A stretch of DNA of 5,376 bases, taken from positions 1 through 5,376 of the forward strand of contig DGGS01000010.1 in NCBI GenBank assembly GCA_002392325.1, in the 5' to 3' direction. The translations under genes and the position numbers were made by a program. Below, in pieces: positions 1 through 5,376 of the stretch. This stretch comes from Bacteroidales bacterium UBA3868 (GTDB taxonomy: Bacteria > Bacteroidota > Bacteroidia > Bacteroidales > WCHB1-69). The notes below the pieces were generated by a model, which was not told the origin of the DNA, did no database searches, and was given only the letters and a program-made list of their open reading frames with translations. Within the stretch, counting starts at the first letter, position 1, and each line of letters opens with the position of its first letter.

Positions 1-1
1 C

Positions 2-1111
2 CGGCATGGGTGCACACCATACGAAAACAAGGTCATTCTCCACACCGGTCCTCACCACGACGACATCATGCTGGGCATCATGCCGTTAATCAACCGCCAA
101 CTCCGCCCGGTTTCCAACGATGTCTATTTCAACATCATGACATCCGGATACCATTCCGTAAGCAACACCTTCATGTCGGGGGTTCTTCAGGACACGCTGA
201 CCTTTCTGGAAGCGGGACGGATAGAAATGGTACGGTATCCTGACTTTTTCAAGGGAGGGTATCTGCTCAAGCAAGACAAAGATGTGCACCATTACCTGGA
301 CAATGTGGCGCGCAAAGACAGTCACGGCATGCGCAGGGGCGTATGCCACCGCATCGCCCGCGACATGGTCGGCATCTGGAACATTCCCGACGAGGACACG
401 CTCCGGAGCACGCTGCAGAACGAACTTCAGAAGCTCCAAGACGGGAAGGAGGAGAATCCCAAGCTCAACCAACTGAAAGGAAAGATCCGCGAATTTGAGG
501 AAGAACTGGTATGGGCCTACATGGGGGTTCCCGTGCACAATGTAAGACACCTGCACTTAGGACTGTACAATCGTCCTGATGCGGTTTTCCAACCGGACAT
601 CCAAACCGATGTCGTCCCCATTTTGGAGCAATTCCGATCCTTGAAACCCGACATCATCAGTGTGGTAATGGATTCGGGCAGTATTCGTCCAGACACGCAC
701 TTCAAGGTGCTGAAATCCATAACCGCCGCCCTCCGTTTATGGAACGAGGAGACGGATTTATCGCATGTGCGCATTCTGGCCTACCGAAATGTGTGGTCCA
801 CCTTCCATCCCTCCGAAGCCAACATGTATGTGCCCGTATCCCTGAACGCCTTCGCCGTTATTGAGAAAGCGTTCGCATCCTCCTATATGACACAATTCAA
901 AGCTGAATTTCCAAACCCGAACTTTGACGGTCCATTCAGTGAGCTGGCGGAATCCATCTGGGTAAAGCAACTGCGTGATATCCAATTCCTTTTAGGAAAA
1001 GACTTCTTCTATCAAAACAAGAGCGCCCTCATTCGGGCCACGCACGGGATGTTATTTTTGAATGACTACAGTGTGGAAGAGTTTTTGGGGATCATCCAAC
1101 AGAAATATTAG
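2..1111 (+). CDS. PIG-L/LmbE-like deacetylase domain, C-terminal part of a probable glucosamine-6-phosphate deaminase fusion (5'-partial)
   Basis: The frame is open from the left edge, so this is the C-terminal 369 residues of a longer protein. The first ATG in frame (base 68) is not the start: the conserved motif GPHHDD (visible residues 16-21) lies just upstream of it. That motif matches the zinc-binding (A/S)PHPDD signature of PIG-L/LmbE deacetylases, with H18 and D21 as expected metal ligands and D20 as general base. The third ligand is probably H233 in PDTHF. The motif TSGYHSVSN (about residues 47-55) follows. Residues 130-170 form a charged helical insertion unlike short PIG-L enzymes. 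From family knowledge, Bacteroidota carry proteins of roughly 650 residues with a NagB-type sugar-phosphate isomerase/deaminase domain followed by just such a PIG-L domain, often annotated glucosamine-6-phosphate deaminase (nagB). The NagB half would lie upstream and is inferred. A cytoplasmic role in amino-sugar metabolism is likely, but the substrate is not shown. The TAG stop overlaps the TAA of the convergent glycosylase gene. Confidence 0.85.
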   Translation, partial: RHGCTPYENKVILHTGPHHDDIMLGIMPLINRQLRPVSNDVYFNIMTSGYHSVSNTFMSGVLQDTLTFLEAGRIEMVRYPDFFKGGYLLKQDKDVHHYLDNVARKDSHGMRRGVCHRIARDMVGIWNIPDEDTLRSTLQNELQKLQDGKEENPKLNQLKGKIREFEEELVWAYMGVPVHNVRHLHLGLYNRPDAVFQPDIQTDVVPILEQFRSLKPDIISVVMDSGSIRPDTHFKVLKSITAALRLWNEETDLSHVRILAYRNVWSTFHPSEANMYVPVSLNAFAVIEKAFASSYMTQFKAEFPNPNFDGPFSELAESIWVKQLRDIQFLLGKDFFYQNKSALIRATHGMLFLNDYSVEEFLGIIQQKY

Positions 1112-1695
1112 ACCGGAATATCTTTCATTACAAACCGATACGGCAATAACGCATCCTCCCCGGCATAGTCCACTCCGATGCGCGGAGTGACTTGAACCAT
1201 ATTGTCTGGCACGCGCAAATCCCGATCCTCCACCCATAGAGTATCCGCATCCAGTGGACAGCCATTGTCGGCGGTGGTCAGTCCGAGCAGTTTGCTTACC
1301 TTCCCAGGCCCTGATCCGATGGAAGCGGACATATTTCGTTTCCCGGTCCGTTGCAGCATCAGTTCCTCCCCATGCGTGGGAACAATGCCCCTAATCAGGA
1401 TAGCGTCGGGCACATCCTGCTCGTTGGTGACGAAGTTTAGCATGTTGTGTATGCCGTAGCAAAGATACATGTAGGCCACCCCACCCTCGTGATACATCAT
1501 TTCGTTTCGGCGGGTTCGCCGACCTCCGAAGGCATGTGATGCCCTGTCTGCGATACCTTTATATGCCTCCACTTCGGAGATGATGCCACCCGACAACTGG
1601 CCGTCCTTCCGGGTGAATACATACTTGCCCAAAAGATCCCGCGATAGGGCGAGCACATCATGTTGTAAAAAATACGATTTTTGCAGACGAATCAT
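1108..1695 (-). CDS. mpg: 3-methyladenine DNA glycosylase (AAG/Mpg family)
   Basis: A complete 195-residue protein, normal for bacterial members of the alkyladenine glycosylase family. It excises 3-methyladenine and related damaged purines (hypoxanthine in some members) in the first step of base excision repair. Motifs align along the whole length with human AAG: RDLLGK (19-24), ISEVEAYKG (39-47), RASHAFGGRRTRRNEMMY (51-68), YLCYGIHNMLN (77-87), ILIRGI (99-104), GSGPGKVSKLLGL (127-139) and IGVDYAGE (173-180). The active-site residues are present: E43 corresponds to the catalytic E125, Y45 to Y127, H54 to H136, the intercalating Y80 to Y162, N87 to N169 and R102 to R182. The ATG at 1695 is chosen because family similarity begins at RLQKSYF directly after it. 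A longer reading to 1827 would run through the promoter region and into the sigma-factor gene with no family similarity. It is convergent with the PIG-L gene and divergent from the sigma gene, so it is probably monocistronic. No Shine-Dalgarno sequence is seen. Confidence 0.95.
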   Translation of the reverse strand: MIRLQKSYFLQHDVLALSRDLLGKYVFTRKDGQLSGGIISEVEAYKGIADRASHAFGGRRTRRNEMMYHEGGVAYMYLCYGIHNMLNFVTNEQDVPDAILIRGIVPTHGEELMLQRTGKRNMSASIGSGPGKVSKLLGLTTADNGCPLDADTLWVEDRDLRVPDNMVQVTPRIGVDYAGEDALLPYRFVMKDIPV

Positions 1696-1777
1696 ACGGC
1701 AGAAAAACAGAACGCAAAAGAACAAAAAAATCAAACAATCTGCAACGGGAAACACTTCAAATTCGTTATAATTATTG
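1696..1777. promoter_or_regulatory. Divergent intergenic region, presumed promoters for mpg (minus) and the sigma-factor operon (plus)
   Basis: This 82-base AT-rich stretch is the only non-coding DNA able to carry promoters for the two divergent transcription units. Bacteroidota housekeeping promoters have TTTG near -33 and TAnnTTTG near -7. On the minus strand a weak candidate reads TTTG (1758-1761) and, 18 bases on, ATTGTTTG (1732-1739). It keeps the TTTG of the -7 box but not its leading TA, so it is only suggestive. On the plus strand no match to TAnnTTTG is visible. That would be compatible with an ECF-type promoter, but no such consensus can be defined from one copy. No operator palindrome or terminator hairpin is apparent. 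The regional call rests on gene orientation, not on a motif. Confidence 0.45.
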
Positions 1778-2332
1778 ATGTCTGAAAAAGAAGAAAAACT
1801 GATCAAGGGTTGCATGGCAGGCGACACGGCCTGTCAGAAGCAGTTGTATCTGGACTACGGCCCGATGATTAAGGGTATCTGCACGCGTTACACGGCAGAT
1901 GCGGAAGAGGCGGAGGATCTTTTTCATGACACCTTTGTGTTCATACTCGTCAACTTCAAAAACTACAAGAGCATAACCTCGTTGGGCGCCTGGCTCCGGA
2001 GGATTACCATCAACAAGGCCATTGACCACTACCGGCAGAAAGCGCGCACCAAGACCACCCCGATCGATGATTTGGACTACGAACCTGGCGCTGATGTGCT
2101 GCATCTCAACGAAAGTCTCCCCATGAGCAAGTTGGTGGAGTTCATCAACGGGCTGCCCGACAAGTACCGCACCGCCTTCAACCTCTATGTCATCGATGAG
2201 ATTGAGCAGGACGAGATTGTGAAGATCATGGATGAAACGCCGACGAATGTGAGGACACTGATTTTCAGAGCACGAAGTATCCTGCAAAAAAAGATAAGGC
2301 AATATTTGAATCACGAAGAATACAGCATATGA
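1778..2332 (+). CDS. ECF-subfamily RNA polymerase sigma-70 factor
   Basis: A complete 184-residue protein with the two-domain architecture of extracytoplasmic-function sigma factors and no sigma-3 domain. Residues about 23-90 are sigma region 2. AEEAEDLFHDTFV (42-54) is the region 2.2 core-RNA-polymerase contact helix, and LGAWLRRITINKAIDHYRQK (69-88) corresponds to regions 2.3/2.4, which melt and read the -10 element. After a short linker (90-114), region 4 spans about 116-175: LPDKYRTAFNLYVIDEI (126-142), then the helix-turn-helix EIVKIMDETPTNVRTLIFRA (146-165) that would contact the -35 element. ECF sigma factors are usually held by a membrane anti-sigma partner encoded directly downstream, and the next gene overlaps this one by ATGA (2329-2332). 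ATG at 1778 is chosen over the in-frame TTG one codon upstream; no Shine-Dalgarno sequence supports either. The regulon cannot be read from the sequence, though autoregulation of this operon is common in the family. Confidence 0.94.
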   Translation: MSEKEEKLIKGCMAGDTACQKQLYLDYGPMIKGICTRYTADAEEAEDLFHDTFVFILVNFKNYKSITSLGAWLRRITINKAIDHYRQKARTKTTPIDDLDYEPGADVLHLNESLPMSKLVEFINGLPDKYRTAFNLYVIDEIEQDEIVKIMDETPTNVRTLIFRARSILQKKIRQYLNHEEYSI

Positions 2333-3216
2333 AGAGTTTGAAAGAATTGTTTGACCAGTATAGCGTTCCCGTTGACGAAAGCGGATGGGAGGCCATTGCC
2401 CACAATGCGGCTGTAAGGAAGTACAATCGCGGCCGGAAGATACGGCGTGCCGCCTTTTATGGTGCCGCCGCCACTGCCGTAGTGGCCCTTGTAGTCACCG
2501 CCATCACGCTCACCCGTCCGCAGCACGAGGCAAAGCCCACGGAGGTCACACCGGCAGTCGCCCCTGCCCAGCAACCTTCCACCAATGCTCCGGCACTTGT
2601 AACTACTGACTCGCGGACCTCCGGAGCCACAAAAACGCAAACCGCCAAAGAGACTCCGACCACAGCCATCGAGCAACCCGTTATTGCTGAAACCAAAACT
2701 GTCCCATACACTCCCGCCGTTCCCACACCCGCACCCGTCTTAAGATCAACTGCCGCCAACAGCAACCCTGTCCAAACTGTCCAGAATCCCATCCAACCCG
2801 TTTCCTCGCCCACCATCCCCACCCCACCCACAAGAATCGCCACTCCTGTTGAAACGCCCACCGTCGCTGAAGAGCCCGTGACTTTGCGTTCCGAGCCCGA
2901 CACCATTCATCCTCAGCAGCCCCAAATCGCCGACAAACTCTTCTTCGCCCCGAACGCCTTTTCTCCCAACGGGGATGGCATCAACGATATTTTTTATGTT
3001 TATGCCAACACAGAATACACAGACTTCGAATTGAACATCTATTCACGCAACGGAGACCATGTGTTCCAGGCAAGGCACATAGAGCAAGGATGGAACGGAC
3101 GCCGAAATGGTGTTGGAGAGCTGCTTCCTACCGGCGTATATATCTACACCATTAAGTATCGGACCATTTCGAAACAATCGGGCATGGAGAAAGGCCAAAT
3201 CACACTTATCCAATAG
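2329..3216 (+). CDS. Single-pass membrane protein with Pro/Thr-rich linker and C-terminal CHU_C (gliding-motility/T9SS type B) domain; candidate sigma-factor partner
   Basis: A 295-residue protein in four parts. Residues 1-40 are short and helical with a basic end (KYNRGRKIRR, 31-40). Residues 41-62 form one hydrophobic segment (AAFYGAAATAVVALVVTAIT), read as a membrane helix with the N-terminus in the cytoplasm by the positive-inside rule. Residues 63-202 are a low-complexity linker with 26 prolines and 26 threonines in 140 residues. Residues 204-295 are a CHU_C domain (FFAPNAFSPNGDGINDIF, LNIYSRNG, GWNGRRNG, LPTGVYIYTIKY, GQITLI). The N-terminal pattern LFDQYSVPVDESGWEAI resembles the sigma-interacting or regulatory N-termini of Bacteroidota proteins encoded beside ECF sigma genes. 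There is no HxxxCxxC zinc anti-sigma motif and no cysteine at all. Its start lies inside the sigma-factor stop (ATGA), the classic sigma/anti-sigma arrangement. CHU_C normally ends secreted T9SS cargo with a cleavable signal peptide, so the membrane anchor is unusual. The anti-sigma role is inferred from position; domain and topology calls are firmer. Confidence 0.88.
   Translation: MKSLKELFDQYSVPVDESGWEAIAHNAAVRKYNRGRKIRRAAFYGAAATAVVALVVTAITLTRPQHEAKPTEVTPAVAPAQQPSTNAPALVTTDSRTSGATKTQTAKETPTTAIEQPVIAETKTVPYTPAVPTPAPVLRSTAANSNPVQTVQNPIQPVSSPTIPTPPTRIATPVETPTVAEEPVTLRSEPDTIHPQQPQIADKLFFAPNAFSPNGDGINDIFYVYANTEYTDFELNIYSRNGDHVFQARHIEQGWNGRRNGVGELLPTGVYIYTIKYRTISKQSGMEKGQITLIQ
2938..3213 (+). other. 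CHU_C / gliding motility-associated C-terminal domain (T9SS type B sorting-domain family)
   Basis: This encodes residues 204-295 of the membrane protein. The hallmarks of the family appear in order and in the usual spacing. First comes the N-terminal strand and calcium-site-like loop AFSPNGDGINDIF (209-221), then the strand LNIYSRNGDHVFQ (235-247), the GW-NG turn (254-257), LPTGVYIYTIKYR (266-278), and the final strand GQITLIQ (289-295), which closes the protein. The ending on a TLI-type strand is typical of full-length type B domains, so the domain is neither truncated nor extended. In cargo proteins this domain directs passage through the T9SS outer-membrane translocon. Confidence 0.92.
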
Positions 3217-3221
3217 CATCC

Positions 3222-4526
3222 ATGAATCCCGTTGACCGTCAAACGCCGCCCCAACAGCATCCGCTTGCGGAATTGTCGCTTGCGCCCCCCATCATCCGTC
3301 GTCTTAGCAACGGAATTCCGGTTCACACTTTCCTTAACAGCCAACTGGAACTTGCCCATTTCATCATTCAGGTGCGCACCGGCATATTGCATGAGGACCA
3401 GAAACATATAGCCCTTTTCACCTACGCGCTGCTCAAAGAGAGTTCCCCCACATACTCCGCTACTGAAATGGCGGATTTGCTGGATTTTTACGGTGCTTAC
3501 ATCACGGTGTCGAGCGGACTGTACCACACCGAAATCTCCATAGCGATCCCCTGTCGCAACATTCCCAAAATATTTCCTGTCCTGTTTGATTGTCTGGCAC
3601 ATCCAAAATACAATAACGAGCGTTTGGACATCTATGCCAGTTTGAAAATCAAAGATTTGGAATACAATTCCCGGAAAACGGATGTTCGGAGCACTCAGCT
3701 TATGCTGCATGCCATTTTCGGCGACCAGCGCACAGCAGGACAGTTTTCCACACGCGAGAACCTACGCGCCGTAACTGTGGAGCAGATGCAGACTTATCAT
3801 CAAAAAACCTTCTGTGCGGAGAACATTACGGTTTTTGCCACCGGGAATCTCAATGCGGAAGCGGAAGCATGCCTTCATAATCTTTTCTCCCAGATTCCAC
3901 ACGGCCAGGCATCAGCCCAGATCCAGAATCTGCCGCTACCGGCCGACACCTCAAGACTCATCACTGAAATGATGCCCGACAGCGTGCAATCCTCCATCAC
4001 CCTATGCATGGTTAAAGACGGATATAACGCGCCCGAGCGCCGGCCTTTCTCCTTCCTTTCCACCATTACCGGTGGTTATTTTGGTTCGCGACTCATGCAA
4101 AACCTTCGGGAACGCAACGGATACACTTACGGCATCACTGCCGGTTCCGTGTATTTCGGCAACCAGGCATTGTTCATCATCAACAGTGATGTGAACGCCG
4201 AGCACACCCAGGCCGCCATTGATGCCTGTTTCGAAGAATTGAAACGCCTACAGGAAGAGCCCGTCGGAACCGAGGAACTTGAGTCTGCACGCAACTACCT
4301 GCTTGGCAACATGCTACGCGATGTGGACAATTCCGTATCCTACTTGAAACGATACGCGTTCTGGTACTCTTTCGGACTGGATGAGACTGAATTCCAACAG
4401 CAAATCCAAGCCATCAGAAACACCCATGCGGACACGCTGCAGCAATTGGCAAAAAAACATTTCAATTACAATAATTTCACCCGAATCATCGTTGGTAACA
4501 CGACACAATTGACACCCGAATTCTAA
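3222..4526 (+). CDS. M16-family (insulinase/pitrilysin-like) peptidase homologue, probably non-catalytic
   Basis: A 434-residue protein with the two-domain layout of one M16B subunit. The N-terminal domain covers about 24-210 (RRLSNGIPVHTFLNSQLELAHF start, FYGAYITVSSG at 89-99, TVEQMQTYHQKTF at 185-197, ITVFATGNL at 202-210). The C-terminal domain covers about 240-430. The zinc motif HxxEH expected near residues 64-68 reads ALFTY here, so both histidines and the glutamate are gone. The distal signature GSRLMQNLRERNGYTYG (288-304) is intact, including R296 and Y303, the substrate-gripping R/Y pair of M16 partner subunits. In family terms this resembles non-catalytic subunits such as alpha-MPP, which pair with an HxxEH subunit, and Bacteroidota have similar degenerate members. 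No signal peptide is seen (polar N-terminus MNPVDRQTPPQQH), so it is predicted cytoplasmic. It starts 5 bases after the previous stop without a Shine-Dalgarno sequence, and its TAA abuts the next ATG, which supports co-expression. The substrate and partner are unknown. Confidence 0.9.
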   Translation: MNPVDRQTPPQQHPLAELSLAPPIIRRLSNGIPVHTFLNSQLELAHFIIQVRTGILHEDQKHIALFTYALLKESSPTYSATEMADLLDFYGAYITVSSGLYHTEISIAIPCRNIPKIFPVLFDCLAHPKYNNERLDIYASLKIKDLEYNSRKTDVRSTQLMLHAIFGDQRTAGQFSTRENLRAVTVEQMQTYHQKTFCAENITVFATGNLNAEAEACLHNLFSQIPHGQASAQIQNLPLPADTSRLITEMMPDSVQSSITLCMVKDGYNAPERRPFSFLSTITGGYFGSRLMQNLRERNGYTYGITAGSVYFGNQALFIINSDVNAEHTQAAIDACFEELKRLQEEPVGTEELESARNYLLGNMLRDVDNSVSYLKRYAFWYSFGLDETEFQQQIQAIRNTHADTLQQLAKKHFNYNNFTRIIVGNTTQLTPEF

Positions 4527-4583
4527 ATGAGAAAGTTTATTCTTTCATTTCTTGTTATATTCTCCTACTTCTACGGTTTTGCC
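4527..4583 (+). other. Sec signal peptide of the secreted FnIII-like protein
   Basis: Residues 1-19 have the three expected regions: a basic n-region (MRK), a hydrophobic h-region (FILSFLVIFSYFY) and a small-residue c-region GFA that fits the -3/-1 rule, with the mature protein starting at I20-E21. No lipobox cysteine follows, so it is not a lipoprotein signal. The peptide also confirms the ATG at 4527 as the start codon. Confidence 0.85.
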
Positions 4584-5376
4584 ATAGAACCGCCAATCCT
4601 TCAGTGTATCGAGCAGCTCATCAACCCAAGAGAGATTCGAATCACTTGGTCCTGGAATGACATCAACAATGTCAGTGTGAACGATGAATATTCCTTTGTC
4701 ATCAACAACACCACAATCACCCCATCCCTCCTCCCACATCCTGATGGAAGCATGTACCGTTCCTCCACCACCATCACACTTCCCGTCAATTTGGTGAGCA
4801 ATCATTACACCTGTCATATTATTGCACAAAACAGCGTTACAAGCGAGCAATGCACATCCAACACACTCAGCACCATTGAGTTAACTGTAACACCATTCGA
4901 CCTGCAAGGCGACAGTACCGCCGCCTTCCTGTCCTGGGATGCCGTCAGCTCCTCCACTTCCGGCGGATCATGGGATACCGTATATCACATCTACAAAAAA
5001 CGCGGTTTCGAACCCACATTCGACCCAATCCCTTTAGCATCCATTCCCACCAACTCAACGCAATTGTCCTATATTGACCCTTCTGATGTCTGCCACAACT
5101 ATATTTCTTACCAGATAGGCATCACCAATCACATCAACACAGCTGGAGGAAACTCCTGCATCTTCAAATCCAACATACAAACTGTCTTGCTCAACGACAG
5201 CATTTTGCCTTCCGCACCTATTCTGGACAGCGTTTCGGTAACCGAGGACAACCACATTGTGTTAGGGTTTCATGCGCCGGATCCTTTTATGATGTGCTAC
5301 CCCATCTACTATCTTGACAGCAATATACGCCTTCCGTTGTTCACCGTTTACAACACCACCTACTGGAGCGACATGA
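4527..5376 (+). CDS. Secreted protein with repeated beta-sandwich (fibronectin-III-like) units, 3'-partial
   Basis: The frame runs open for 283 codons to the right edge. The ATG directly follows the stop of the M16 gene (TAAATG), and the first 19 residues are a standard Sec signal peptide: basic start MRK, hydrophobic core FILSFLVIFSYFYG, probable cleavage after GFA before I20. The mature part is rich in Ser, Thr, Asn and Ile with no membrane helix. It shows loosely repeated units beginning near 22 (PPILQCIEQ, IRITWSW), 121 (VTPFDL, AAFLSWDAV, YHIYKKRG) and 229 (SAPILDSVSV, HIVLGF). The strand patterns and the W after a short strand fit fibronectin-III-like folds. Six cysteines are present (27, 96, 109, 189, 211, 257), possibly disulfide-forming after export. 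Such proteins in T9SS-bearing Bacteroidota commonly end in a CHU_C or type A sorting domain, which here would lie beyond the window. Extracellular or surface location is a good inference; the function is unknown. Confidence 0.85.
   Translation, partial: MRKFILSFLVIFSYFYGFAIEPPILQCIEQLINPREIRITWSWNDINNVSVNDEYSFVINNTTITPSLLPHPDGSMYRSSTTITLPVNLVSNHYTCHIIAQNSVTSEQCTSNTLSTIELTVTPFDLQGDSTAAFLSWDAVSSSTSGGSWDTVYHIYKKRGFEPTFDPIPLASIPTNSTQLSYIDPSDVCHNYISYQIGITNHINTAGGNSCIFKSNIQTVLLNDSILPSAPILDSVSVTEDNHIVLGFHAPDPFMMCYPIYYLDSNIRLPLFTVYNTTYWSDM

Noticed and set aside
86..556. 156-codon open frame on the minus strand
   Set aside because: It is antisense to the well-supported PIG-L domain and shows no recognisable domain or motif.
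1767..1772. TATAAT hexamer as a -10 box for the sigma operon
   Set aside because: It lies only five bases before the ATG, which would put the transcription start at or inside the start codon. Bacteroidota do not use the classical -10 hexamer, and the region is AT-rich enough for chance occurrence.
1775..1777. TTG as the start codon of the sigma factor
   Set aside because: An ATG follows immediately in frame at 1778 and there is no ribosome binding site favouring the TTG.
1696..1827. N-terminal extension of the mpg reading frame by 44 codons on the minus strand
   Set aside because: The added residues are not conserved in the glycosylase family, and the extension would overlap the start of the sigma-factor gene and its promoter region. 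Family similarity starts right after the ATG at 1695.
1772..2314. 180-codon open frame on the minus strand
   Set aside because: It lies fully antisense to the ECF sigma gene, whose domain motifs are clear. The translated sequence has no family signature.
2457..2906. 149-codon minus-strand frame that looks hydrophobic (Val/Gly/Ala rich)
   Set aside because: The composition is a by-product of reading the Pro/Thr/Ala-rich linker codons in antisense; it is not a real membrane protein.
2515..2934. Linker as a true tandem repeat array
   Set aside because: The Pro/Thr motifs recur irregularly with no fixed unit length at the DNA or protein level; it is low-complexity sequence, not an array.
3144..3710. 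188-codon open frame on the minus strand
   Set aside because: It spans the junction of two well-supported plus-strand genes in antisense and has no recognisable domain.
4545..4850. 101-codon minus-strand frame over the start of the last gene
   Set aside because: The plus-strand frame has a clear signal peptide, stays open to the window edge and begins exactly at the preceding stop, so the antisense frame is a shadow.

Overview
The window reads as chromosomal DNA from a Bacteroidota bacterium, most likely a member of the Bacteroidales or a close relative. Three things point there. It has a gliding-motility-associated C-terminal domain (CHU_C, the type B sorting domain of the type IX secretion system, T9SS). 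It has a PIG-L deacetylase of the form that Bacteroidota fuse to a glucosamine-6-phosphate deaminase. None of the start codons has a clear Shine-Dalgarno sequence. Coding density is nearly complete and there is no RNA gene, mobile element, CRISPR array or long intergenic stretch.

Layout. (1) Bases 2-1111, plus strand: the 3' part of a large gene whose visible 369 residues are a PIG-L/LmbE-type zinc deacetylase domain. The probable N-terminal NagB-like half lies outside the window. (2) Bases 1108-1695, minus strand: a complete 3-methyladenine DNA glycosylase (Mpg/AAG family), convergent with gene 1 and overlapping its stop codon. (3) Bases 1696-1777: an 82-base AT-rich divergent intergenic region, the only substantial non-coding DNA here. 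(4) Bases 1778-5376, plus strand: a tightly packed four-gene unit. It holds an ECF sigma factor, a single-pass membrane protein with a Pro/Thr-rich linker and a C-terminal CHU_C domain, an M16-family peptidase homologue that has lost its zinc-binding motif, and the start of a secreted protein with repeated beta-sandwich (fibronectin-III-like) units that runs off the right edge.

The four genes are joined by an ATGA overlap, a 5-base gap and a TAAATG junction, so they are very probably co-transcribed and partly translationally coupled. The membrane protein sits where an anti-sigma factor normally sits. It has a short basic cytoplasmic N-terminus with a Bacteroidota sigma-partner-like motif, a membrane helix and a long flexible periplasmic linker, but it ends in a domain normally used as a T9SS cargo signal. 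The most interesting reading is a sigma/membrane-partner pair that monitors, or is wired to, type IX secretion or the cell surface, with a secreted protein of the T9SS-cargo type encoded in the same unit. The domain architecture is read from the sequence; the signalling role is inference.
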